Assembly: GCA_017421145.1 (NCBI GenBank)
Contig: JAFOTA010000085.1
Location: forward strand, 1-6,161
Length of the DNA: 6,161 nucleotides
Direction of reading: 5' to 3'
From: Treponema sp.
GTDB lineage: Bacteria; Spirochaetota; Spirochaetia; Treponematales; Treponemataceae
Below, one piece after another: positions 1 through 6,161 of this stretch. A model generated the notes under the pieces. The model had not been told where the DNA came from. It did no database searches and saw nothing but the letters and a program-made list of their open reading frames with translations. The first letter of the stretch is position 1. Each line of letters opens with the position of its first letter. The position numbers and the translations under genes are program-made.

Positions 1-424
1 AGACGGAGTGAAGATCACTTGCAAGAAGATGCACCATCCGGGACATTCATATTCATACTCATTCGAGCAGGACGGAAAGAAGATAATCTACAGCACCGAC
101 GTGGAGCTTCATGACAGGGACTTCGACAAGAACAACAAAAAGAACTGGTTCTTCGACAACGCCGACGTACTCATCATGGACAGCCAGTACACCGGTGAAG
201 ATGCCATAGCAAAGGCAAACTGGGGCCACAGCATATTTTCATACGTGGTCGATTTTGCAAATACATGGCACGCGAAAAAGCTTTTCTTTTTCCACCATGA
301 ACCGATCTACGGAGATAAAAAAATTTATTCCATGCTTAAGGCGGCCAAATGGTACCAGGATTATTCCGGACATAACAAGACGGACATAGACATTGCCGTT
401 GAAGGACAGGAGATAGAAATCTAA
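1..424 (+). CDS. MBL-fold metallo-hydrolase, C-terminal part (5' end outside window)
   Basis: This is the 3' part of a metallo-beta-lactamase-fold hydrolase that resembles the COG1235/PhnP-like branch (phosphodiesterase-type enzymes). The frame is open from the first base. The GTG at position 8 is an ordinary valine codon, not a believable start, because the fold's N-terminal half with the HxHxDH zinc motif is missing and must lie upstream. Numbering from that codon, the visible family landmarks are HPGH (residues 10-13), YSTDVE with the probable bridging-metal Asp31, ADVLIMDSQY with Asp58, the WGHS motif (His74) and the FFHHEP motif (His96-His97), which would supply the last metal ligand. 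No signal peptide or membrane segment is seen in this part. The stop is three bases before mltG, so the two are probably cotranscribed. The substrate cannot be deduced; a cyclic nucleotide or phosphodiester is a family-level guess. The fold call is secure, the exact function is not. Confidence 0.85.
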   Translation, partial: DGVKITCKKMHHPGHSYSYSFEQDGKKIIYSTDVELHDRDFDKNNKKNWFFDNADVLIMDSQYTGEDAIAKANWGHSIFSYVVDFANTWHAKKLFFFHHEPIYGDKKIYSMLKAAKWYQDYSGHNKTDIDIAVEGQEIEI

Positions 425-427
425 ATT

Positions 428-1498
428 ATGGGCGATAAAAACGAAAACAAAAAGAAATCACACGTACCGGTTCCGGTTGTCATATTGATCTGGCTCATTG
501 CAATCCTTGCGGTCGCGGGGGTCGGGCTGTATGCGTTCGTTTCATACAACCTGAAGCCCATGACAAGCCAAGAAGAAGCATATTCCGTGGAATACAAGGT
601 TCCGGCTGGAAAAACGGTCGTCGAAATCTCTCATGACCTTGAGGACATGAAGCTCGTCCGCAGCTGGAAGGCTTTCTATTACGCAATAAGGTTCGCAAAA
701 TACCTTGGAATAGAGCAGGAAGGCGTCAAGACCGGGTTCTATGAGCTGAACAGCGCCATGTCAGTAAAGGAGCTTGCGGCAGTACTTAGCACCGGTGCGC
801 CTGAATATGTGTCGATCACCATACCGGAAGGCCTCACGATAAAAAAGGTGGCCCCACTCATGGAAAAAGCAGGAATCTGCCCGGAAGAAGATTTTCTCAA
901 GGCATGCCGAAGCAAGGAACTTCTCGATGAATACGGAATCCCGGCGGAAAGCTTCGAAGGATTCCTTTTCCCGGACACATACAATTTCGTCGCGGACATT
1001 CCGGCTGAAGATGCCGTCAGGAGACTTGCGGACACGTTTTTCATGCGCGCAAAAGAAATACCTTCGCTCCAGAACAAAACGGCAGAAGAAATCCTCAAGG
1101 TCGTAACCCTTGCTTCCATAGTGGAGCGCGAATACAAGGATCCTTCCGAAGCACCGATGATTGCAGGAGTCTTCACCAACAGGCTGAAAATCTGGATGAA
1201 GCTCGAATCATGCGCCACGATCGAATACATCATAACCGAGATACAGGGAAAACCGCATCCAGAAAGGCTTTTCTATGCAGACCTTCAGATAGACAGCCCG
1301 TACAACACATACCTGAACTACGGGCTCCCTCCGGCACCAATCGCAAGCCCCGGATTTACGGCACTAAAAGCAGCTGCAGATCCAGCGGAAACAGACTGCT
1401 ATTATTTTGTCCTTGCAGATGAAGCCGCCGGAACCCACAAATTCACGAAGACGCTTTCACAGCACAATGCGGCAAAATCACTGTACCTGAAAAAATAA
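428..1498 (+). CDS. mltG: Endolytic murein transglycosylase MltG (YceG-like)
   Basis: MltG is a membrane-anchored lytic transglycosylase that cleaves nascent peptidoglycan strands and is thought to set glycan length by acting as a terminase. The 356-residue length is normal for the family. A lysine-rich cytoplasmic tail (1-13) is followed by one hydrophobic segment at about 14-38, a signal anchor that puts the rest in the periplasm. A LysM-like section (about 55-125) precedes the YceG catalytic domain. Family motifs are FEGFLFPDTY (176-185), LASIVEREY (228-236) with the probable catalytic Glu233, GVFTNRL (247-253) and SPYNTYLNYGLPPAPIASPG (290-309). The segment at 260-279 (SCATIEYIITEIQGKPHPER) is a variant I associate with spirochaetal members. 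The ATG follows the previous stop by three bases. The nearest Shine-Dalgarno match, AGGAG at 408-412, is 15 bases away, so translation may depend on coupling. The stop overlaps the dnaG start. Confidence 0.95.
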   Translation: MGDKNENKKKSHVPVPVVILIWLIAILAVAGVGLYAFVSYNLKPMTSQEEAYSVEYKVPAGKTVVEISHDLEDMKLVRSWKAFYYAIRFAKYLGIEQEGVKTGFYELNSAMSVKELAAVLSTGAPEYVSITIPEGLTIKKVAPLMEKAGICPEEDFLKACRSKELLDEYGIPAESFEGFLFPDTYNFVADIPAEDAVRRLADTFFMRAKEIPSLQNKTAEEILKVVTLASIVEREYKDPSEAPMIAGVFTNRLKIWMKLESCATIEYIITEIQGKPHPERLFYADLQIDSPYNTYLNYGLPPAPIASPGFTALKAAADPAETDCYYFVLADEAAGTHKFTKTLSQHNAAKSLYLKK

Positions 1499-3306
1499 TG
1501 GCATCTTTCATATCGCAGGAATCAATCGATGAAGTCTCCGCAAAAACCGACATCGTCCAGGTCATAGGCGAGTATGTGCCGCTGACACAGAGAGGCTCGG
1601 ATTTTTCGGGGTGCTGTCCTTTCCACAACGAAAAGACGCCTTCGTTCCATGTTTCTGCGGATAAAAAGCTCTACCACTGCTTCGGTTGCGGGGCCGGAGG
1701 AACGGTAATCAACTTCATCATGGAGATGGAAAAGCTTTCTTTCCCAGCCTCAATCGAATTCCTTGCAAAAAGAGCCGGAGTACAGCTTAGCTATGAAAAT
1801 TCAGGACGCGAAACATTCAGGGAAGACCCGGACCAAAAACTCAAGGAAGAGATTACGGAGCTTTACAACAGAACCGCATCTTTGTTCCATTATATGCTCA
1901 TGCACACCGAACCCGGGAAATTCGCCTACGACTACATAACGAAAAGGGGGCTTACAAAAGAGACCCTTGAAAAATTCAAGATCGGATACTCACCGGCAGA
2001 CCGCAGATGGCTCAGGCAGTTCCTGCTCAAAAAAAATTTTTCACCGGAATTCCTTGATAAATCCGGGCTTTTCAGCAAAAAATACCCTGACATAGCTTTT
2101 TTTTCCGACAGGCTGATGTTTCCGATTTTTGACAGGAAAGGCGACTGCGTGGCTATGGGCGGACGCTTTTTGCGCGGGGATGCACAGAATTCGCCGAAAT
2201 ACATAAATTCCGGGGATCTAATACAGTATAAAAAAGGAAGCACCCTATATGCGTTCAACTTCGCAAAGCAGAGCATAAGAGAAAACAGGACTGTGATATT
2301 CTGCGAGGGTTACATGGACTGCATTGCCTACCATCAGTGCGGGATAAACTATGCGGTGGCTCCACTCGGGACATCCCTGACAGACGAGCAGATTACGATA
2401 GTAAAGCCGTTCGTAGATTCAATACAGCTTTCGTTCGACAGCGACGGCGCAGGGCAGAAGGCTACAAAAAGGGCAATCTACATGTGCCGCAAGCACGGAA
2501 TCACGGTCAAGGTCATACGTCTTTCGGGCGGAAAAGACCCGGCAGAAATAATGATAAATTTTGGCCCAGAAACCTTGACGAATGAGATATCCAATGCTAT
2601 ACTTGATAGTGATTATCTGTTATCTAAACTGCGTGAACTGTACCCAAAAGAAAATCCAGAAGGAAAGATGAAAGCCTGTTTGGATTTTTTTTCGTATCTG
2701 GATGTATTGCAGTCGGATGTTCAGAAAGAGGCTTGTCTGGAACAATTGTGCCAGGCATTCGAAATCGACCTGGAGGCCGCAAAAAGAGATTATTCCAATC
2801 GCACTGGACTTTCCCGGCGCATAGACCGAGTTGCGGGAACCGGACAAGGCGTTCAGAGTCAGCATGAAAAGATTAGGCTGACTTCAGAACTAAGGGCTGT
2901 TCTTACAGCAATAGCAGACACCCCGCAATACTTTCAGAAAATGAAGCAGGAAATTTCTCAGGAAGATTTGGATGATAACCAGGCAAAAGAGATGTTCTCC
3001 ATTATGGAAGAATGTCTTGAAGGCGGGACTTTTTCTGTCACCAGCATCTTGAACCGGTGCTCGTCGGATGAATTCAGGAACCTGATAATGCAGTCCATGA
3101 ATGAATATTCATCCCATGTCGAAGAATCGGTAAACGACAGCATTATTCTTTTAAAACGGAATATTCTGGACAAAAAACGCCGAAATATATTGGTAGAGAT
3201 AAAACGGCTGGAGCGAAGCTCATTACCAGAAGATAAAAACCGGATAAAGGACTTGCTGTCGCACAAAATTGATGTTGACAGACAAATTGCTTTGTTAAAA
3301 GGATAA
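1498..3306 (+). CDS. dnaG: DNA primase DnaG
   Basis: DnaG makes the RNA primers for leading- and lagging-strand synthesis and is recruited by the replicative helicase DnaB. The 602-residue length is typical. The CHC2 zinc-binding domain (about 1-100) has Cys40-Pro-Phe-His43 and Cys61/Cys64. The catalytic core contains DRLMFPIFD (204-212), GGR (221-223) and PKYINS (233-238). The TOPRIM part shows CEGYMD with Glu270, DSDGAG with Asp314 and Asp316, and GKDPAE (345-350), all expected for metal binding and catalysis. The C-terminal part (about 430-602) is helical and poorly conserved, as expected for the helicase-binding domain. The ATG overlaps the mltG stop (TAATG) and has no clear Shine-Dalgarno sequence, which suggests translational coupling. 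The N-terminal sequence after it (SQESIDEVSAKTDIVQVIGEYV) has the usual DnaG form, supporting this start. Codon use changes markedly after about codon 360, and a promoter-like sequence lies at that point. Confidence 0.98.
   Translation: MASFISQESIDEVSAKTDIVQVIGEYVPLTQRGSDFSGCCPFHNEKTPSFHVSADKKLYHCFGCGAGGTVINFIMEMEKLSFPASIEFLAKRAGVQLSYENSGRETFREDPDQKLKEEITELYNRTASLFHYMLMHTEPGKFAYDYITKRGLTKETLEKFKIGYSPADRRWLRQFLLKKNFSPEFLDKSGLFSKKYPDIAFFSDRLMFPIFDRKGDCVAMGGRFLRGDAQNSPKYINSGDLIQYKKGSTLYAFNFAKQSIRENRTVIFCEGYMDCIAYHQCGINYAVAPLGTSLTDEQITIVKPFVDSIQLSFDSDGAGQKATKRAIYMCRKHGITVKVIRLSGGKDPAEIMINFGPETLTNEISNAILDSDYLLSKLRELYPKENPEGKMKACLDFFSYLDVLQSDVQKEACLEQLCQAFEIDLEAAKRDYSNRTGLSRRIDRVAGTGQGVQSQHEKIRLTSELRAVLTAIADTPQYFQKMKQEISQEDLDDNQAKEMFSIMEECLEGGTFSVTSILNRCSSDEFRNLIMQSMNEYSSHVEESVNDSIILLKRNILDKKRRNILVEIKRLERSSLPEDKNRIKDLLSHKIDVDRQIALLKG
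2575..2603 (+). promoter_or_regulatory. Candidate internal sigma70-type promoter inside dnaG, directed at rpoD
   Basis: TTGACG (2575-2580) and TATACT (2598-2603) are separated by exactly 17 bases. Each hexamer matches five of six consensus bases. A TG at 2595-2596, one base before the -10 hexamer, gives an extended -10 element. Transcription would start at about 2610, roughly 700 bases upstream of the rpoD ATG. It would read the last third of dnaG and then rpoD. In E. coli rpoD is also served by promoters inside dnaG, so the arrangement has a precedent. Activity is inferred from sequence only. Confidence 0.5.
3297..3303 (+). promoter_or_regulatory. Ribosome binding site of rpoD
   Basis: AAAAGGA ends six bases before the rpoD ATG at 3310 and forms the last two sense codons of dnaG. 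It is the clearest Shine-Dalgarno sequence in the window and decides the rpoD start. It allows rpoD to be translated independently of dnaG, in contrast to the apparently coupled dnaG start. Confidence 0.7.
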
Positions 3307-3309
3307 CCC

Positions 3310-5439
3310 ATGGCTAAGATTGAGTCATCTACCACTAAAAAGGCAGAAACAAAAAAGAGCACGAAAAAAACAGCGCAACCAAAGGCAAAATCAAAAAAAT
3401 CAGAGGATTCCGAATCAACGCCGGAAACCGAAGATGCAAAGGCGGAAGAAGCACCGAAAGATGCCGAGCCTGAAGAAGAAAAAAAGGAAAGCGCGAAAAC
3501 GACGAAGAAAAAGCCCGCAAAAAAAACGGAAGCGTCAGATTCGCCGGCACCGAAAGCCAAGGGCAAAAAAAGCCGGAAAGCCGCCGAAGAAGATCAGATG
3601 TCTGATGATGACGAAAACGATGACAGCGATGAAAGCGACGAAGAAATAAAGAAATTTCCTCCTGAAGTGCAGAAACTCCTGAATTACGCACGTGCAAAGC
3701 AGGTCGTTTCATGGGACGAAATCACCGAGATCCTTACACAGGACTTCGTGAACTCTTCTGGAATGGAGGAAGTTCTCCAGCTCCTCAACAAAAACAACAT
3801 ACAGGTAATGGAAGAGGCTGATGCGCTCCTTGAAGAAGACGCCGAAGATGACGTTGACGACGAGGATCTTGCAGACGCACTCGAAGATGACGATACGATT
3901 GTCGAAGCAAAGATCGACGAAACGGGAAGCCAGCGTCTTGTCACCACAAGCGACAAGGAAATAACGATCGACGACCCGATAAAGCTTTACCTCCGCGAAA
4001 TCGGAAAGGAAAACCTTCTCACCGCAGATCAGGAAGTCTATCTGTCCAAAAAGATGGAGGACGGCCAGAACATAATAATCGACGTCATAAAGAATTCCGG
4101 GATGATGATTCCTGAATTCTTCATAATCGCCCAGAAAGCATTCACCAAGATCGACATACATGAGCAGGGACGCGCAAGGAAGGAAATCAACGAGGAAATG
4201 GCAGAAAAACGCCGCCTCAAGAGTTCATACAGCATGATCCTTAAGCCGCTCAGGGAAGAAATGAAGCAGTACATGCTCCTGAAAAGGCAGCTCAACGAAA
4301 ACGACCAGAGCATAGCAATCTTCCAGGATCCTCAGCTTGTGGCGTTCAGGGACAAAATCATCCCGGAACTGCAGAGGATTGAAATCCAGACGGAAGAAAT
4401 CGAGCATTTCAGCAGCAAATTCATCGATGCCACCGAAAGGATCGACGATTTCCACAGGAAGCAGGAAAAAAGGATGCGCGAACTGCGTATAACCGATACC
4501 GCCGGACTACGCTCAATAGGAAGAAGGCTTGCGACCCACTCGGAAACGACCAAGCTTGAAAAAGAACTGGGCATGACCGCGGATCAGATACGTGAAATCT
4601 ACACGCAGATCCAGAAAATCGACAGGAAACTCCGCCGCCTTGAATATGAATTCGAGAACAGCGTGGATGAGATCGTCGAAAAAACCAAGGAAATAGAGCG
4701 CGGAAAACTCATGATGGAGCAGGCAAAAAACAAGCTCATCAATGCGAACCTCCGCCTTGTCGTGTCCATAGCGAAAAAATACACGAACAGGGGACTCCAG
4801 CTTTTCGACCTGATTCAGGAAGGAAACATAGGTCTCATAAAGGCCGTTGAAAAATTTGAATACCGCAAGGGATACAAATTCTCCACCTACGCAACATGGT
4901 GGATCAGGCAGGCAATTACGAGATCCATATCCGATCAGGCAAGGACGATCCGCGTTCCGGTGCACATGATAGAGCAGATAAACAAGGTCGTGCGTGAAAG
5001 CCGCCAGCTCGTTCAGAAACTTGGCCGCGAACCAACCGACGAAGAGATCGCACAGCAGCTTTCATGGCCGGTCAGCAGGGTTAAGCAGGTCAAGAACGTG
5101 GCACGTGAGCCTATTTCGCTTGAAACCCCGATCGGTGAGGAAGAGGACAGCTCTCTCGGCGATTTTATAGAAGACAAGGACGTGGAAAATCCGGCGATCC
5201 AGACTTCATACAAGCTTCTTCAGGAACAGCTCAGGGAAGTGCTTGGAACCCTGCCTCCGCGTGAACAGGAAGTCCTGAAGATGAGGTTCGGCCTTGACGA
5301 CGGATATTCGCTCACGCTGGAAGAAGTGGGTCTTTACTTCAACGTTACGAGGGAAAGAATCAGGCAGATTGAAGCAAAGGCTCTCAGGCGGCTCAGGCAT
5401 CCTAGAAGGGCATCCGGACTCAGGGACTATATGGATTGA
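3310..5439 (+). CDS. rpoD: RNA polymerase primary sigma factor RpoD (sigma70/SigA)
   Basis: This is the housekeeping sigma factor that directs RNA polymerase to -10/-35 promoters. At 709 residues it is longer than E. coli sigma70 (613). Residues 1-113 are a low-complexity tail, first rich in Lys/Ala/Glu and then acidic (about 92-113). Region 1.1 follows (about 114-170, from [13 protein letters not shown] to NNIQVMEE), then an acidic linker. Region 1.2 is at about 220-252 ([17 protein letters not shown]). A long helical non-conserved region of roughly 210 residues (about 253-465) resembles the proteobacterial layout rather than the short SigA of Bacillus. Region 2 (about 470-560) includes [18 protein letters not shown], with Gln534 and Thr537 at the -10-reading positions. 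Region 3 is at about 560-625. Region 4 (about 645-709) includes [20 protein letters not shown], with Arg681, Glu682 and Arg685 at -35-contact positions. The start is supported by AAAAGGA six bases upstream. The gene follows dnaG by three bases and probably also uses the internal dnaG promoter. Confidence 0.98.
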   Translation: MAKIESSTTKKAETKKSTKKTAQPKAKSKKSEDSESTPETEDAKAEEAPKDAEPEEEKKESAKTTKKKPAKKTEASDSPAPKAKGKKSRKAAEEDQMSDDDENDDSDESDEEIKKFPPEVQKLLNYARAKQVVSWDEITEILTQDFVNSSGMEEVLQLLNKNNIQVMEEADALLEEDAEDDVDDEDLADALEDDDTIVEAKIDETGSQRLVTTSDKEITIDDPIKLYLREIGKENLLTADQEVYLSKKMEDGQNIIIDVIKNSGMMIPEFFIIAQKAFTKIDIHEQGRARKEINEEMAEKRRLKSSYSMILKPLREEMKQYMLLKRQLNENDQSIAIFQDPQLVAFRDKIIPELQRIEIQTEEIEHFSSKFIDATERIDDFHRKQEKRMRELRITDTAGLRSIGRRLATHSETTKLEKELGMTADQIREIYTQIQKIDRKLRRLEYEFENSVDEIVEKTKEIERGKLMMEQAKNKLINANLRLVVSIAKKYTNRGLQLFDLIQEGNIGLIKAVEKFEYRKGYKFSTYATWWIRQAITRSISDQARTIRVPVHMIEQINKVVRESRQLVQKLGREPTDEEIAQQLSWPVSRVKQVKNVAREPISLETPIGEEEDSSLGDFIEDKDVENPAIQTSYKLLQEQLREVLGTLPPREQEVLKMRFGLDDGYSLTLEEVGLYFNVTRERIRQIEAKALRRLRHPRRASGLRDYMD

Positions 5440-5447
5440 TGCAAAAA

Positions 5448-5483
5448 AAGCGCGGATTATAGCACTGCTATCGTCACGCGCTT
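5448..5483 (+). terminator. Long hairpin after rpoD; atypical terminator or 3'-end stabiliser
   Basis: AAGCGCG (5448-5454) pairs perfectly with CGCGCTT (5477-5483). Inside it, ATAGC (5459-5463) pairs with GCTAT (5467-5471), and GAT/GTC can add further pairs with one G-U. The result is a nearly continuous 15-pair stem with one bulge and one mismatch. It begins eight bases after the rpoD stop, where an operon end is expected. On the plus strand no T-run follows (ATCGCATCT), so it is not a standard intrinsic terminator in that direction. On the minus strand it is followed directly by a T-run (complement of A7 at 5443-5449) and would look like an intrinsic terminator for leftward transcription. 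Confidence 0.5.
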
Positions 5484-5493
5484 ATCGCATCTA

Positions 5494-5522
5494 TAGACAG
5501 AATTTATAAAATGATGTATAGT
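5494..5522 (+). promoter_or_regulatory. Predicted sigma70-type promoter of the downstream COG1579-type gene
   Basis: TAGACA (5494-5499) and TATAGT (5517-5522) are separated by 17 bases, and each hexamer matches five of six consensus bases. The region between is AT-rich. The predicted start site near 5529 leaves a leader of about 50 bases before the ATG at 5578. With the hairpin just upstream, this suggests that the last gene forms a transcription unit separate from the mltG-dnaG-rpoD run. Confidence 0.6.
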
Positions 5523-5577
5523 TGCTTATCTTTGGCAGCATATTTGTCATAAAAAAAACAAGCGGGGTCAAACACCA

Positions 5578-6161
5578 ATGCAGATGTCAGTAACATCGAT
5601 AAAAGAAGAACTGGAAAAATTACAGGACATACTTAATTCAAAATACGAGCTTGAAAAGAAGGTTGCGGATCTTCCGAAAGATTTGAACAGCCAGAAAGAA
5701 AACCTTGACTTATTGAAGAAAGAATTCATTGAAAAATCCGAAGAATTTGAAACGCAGAAAGAAAGGGTCAAGACTTTGCAGGCCGACCTTGAATCTGCTG
5801 ACAAAGAAAGGGAAACAAACGAAAAGAACATGGATGCGACAACGACGCACCGTGAATATGAAATCCTTGACAAGCTCATCAACGAAGCTAAGGCAAAGGA
5901 ATCAAGCATAAGGCATGAACTGCAGCGCGAGGAGAAAGTCCTTGAAGAAATGCAGGAAAGCCTCGAAAACGAAGAGAAGAACATCAAGCTCACAGAAGAC
6001 GAATTCAACGAGATGAGCGAAAAACTCAACTCAAGCCTTGAAAGCTACAATGCGGAGCTTGAAGACCTGAGGAAAAAGGAAAAGGAGATTTCCGACGAGA
6101 TTGCAAACCCGGAGGTCATCTCAAAATTCCAGCGTATCATCATGCGCAACTCAAAAGGTAT
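5578..6161 (+). CDS. Coiled-coil protein of the COG1579 / C4 zinc-ribbon family, N-terminal part (3' end outside window)
   Basis: The frame is open for 194 codons to the right edge. Almost all of it (about 5-175) is charged, heptad-like sequence rich in Glu, Lys and Leu, forming a long coiled-coil hairpin. Two spots point to the COG1579 (DUF164) family: the THREYEILDKLINEAKAKES stretch at 90-109, which matches the conserved 'EY..L..EI..A' signature at the hairpin turn, and ISKFQRIIMRNSKG at 181-194, the usual lead-in to the C-terminal four-cysteine zinc ribbon. That ribbon would lie just beyond the window. The biochemical role of the family is not well defined; nucleic-acid binding is often suggested. 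There is no signal peptide, so it is probably cytoplasmic. The ATG at 5578 was chosen because GGGGT (5564-5568) lies nine bases upstream, although this is a weak Shine-Dalgarno sequence; a second ATG at 5584 is possible. It has its own predicted promoter. Confidence 0.8.
   Translation, partial: MQMSVTSIKEELEKLQDILNSKYELEKKVADLPKDLNSQKENLDLLKKEFIEKSEEFETQKERVKTLQADLESADKERETNEKNMDATTTHREYEILDKLINEAKAKESSIRHELQREEKVLEEMQESLENEEKNIKLTEDEFNEMSEKLNSSLESYNAELEDLRKKEKEISDEIANPEVISKFQRIIMRNSKG

Noticed and set aside
8..10. GTG as the start of a 138-residue protein
   Set aside because: The frame is open to the window edge and the MBL N-terminal zinc motif is missing, so this is an internal valine codon.
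2064..2104. Possible terminator inside dnaG: weak stem around GGGCTTTT/AAAA..CCC followed by T8 at 2097-2104
   Set aside because: The stem is short and AT-rich, and the T-run is about 11 bases away from it. The T8 codes for conserved-region residues of the primase.
3275..3280. Perfect TTGACA hexamer about 30 bases before rpoD
   Set aside because: At spacings of 16-18 bases the partner sequence is AAAAGG, AAAGGA or AAGGAT, none of which resembles a -10 element. Treated as a chance match.
2958..3566. Long minus-strand open frame (202 codons) across the dnaG-rpoD junction
   Set aside because: Its Ser/Phe/Ala-rich product is what the complement of Lys/Glu/Asp-rich coding gives. It overlaps two well-supported genes and has no recognisable domain.
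3320..3649. Plus-strand open frame in a second frame inside the rpoD 5' end, encoding a very basic peptide
   Set aside because: It starts at TTG, has no ribosome site, and exists because the A-rich codons read as Lys/Arg in any frame.
3709..4965. Minus-strand open frames of about 150 codons at 3709-4161 and 4513-4965
   Set aside because: Both are fully antisense to conserved rpoD sequence, with no family features or upstream signals. They are shadows of the GC pattern of rpoD.

Overview
The window carries a compact run of plus-strand housekeeping genes: an MBL-fold hydrolase (3' part only), mltG (lytic transglycosylase), dnaG (primase), rpoD (primary sigma factor) and the 5' part of a COG1579-type coiled-coil/zinc-ribbon protein. 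The gene order, the 'ESCATIEYIITEIQGKPHPE' stretch of MltG and the character of the proteins suggest a spirochaete, most likely a Treponema-like, mid-GC, host-associated species. This assignment rests on remembered gene neighbourhoods and protein style, not on a search, and is only moderately certain.

Layout. Positions 1-424 hold the C-terminal part of the hydrolase. Three bases later mltG begins (428-1498). Its stop codon overlaps the dnaG start (TAATG at 1496-1500), and dnaG (1498-3306) ends three bases before rpoD (3310-5439). These four genes look like one transcription unit. The 138-base gap at 5440-5577 is the only sizeable non-coding stretch. It holds a long hairpin just after the rpoD stop, a good sigma70-type promoter and a weak ribosome binding site for the last gene, which runs off the right edge before its expected zinc ribbon.

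How the genes fit together. The dnaG-rpoD pair is the core of the classical macromolecular synthesis operon, which links replication priming to bulk transcription. In E. coli the upstream partner is rpsU; here it is mltG, so peptidoglycan strand termination is placed beside replication and transcription initiation. Within dnaG, at the boundary between the catalytic core and the C-terminal helicase-binding part, lies a near-consensus promoter (TTGACG, 17 bases, TGC TATACT). It could transcribe rpoD independently, as internal dnaG promoters do in E. coli. Codon usage changes sharply at about the same point and reverts at the start of rpoD.

I found no mobile element, CRISPR array, tRNA or rRNA, and no evidence for an exotic new system. 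The points worth a second look are the internal dnaG promoter, the codon-use break in dnaG, the lysine/acid-rich N-terminal tail of RpoD, and the hairpin after rpoD.
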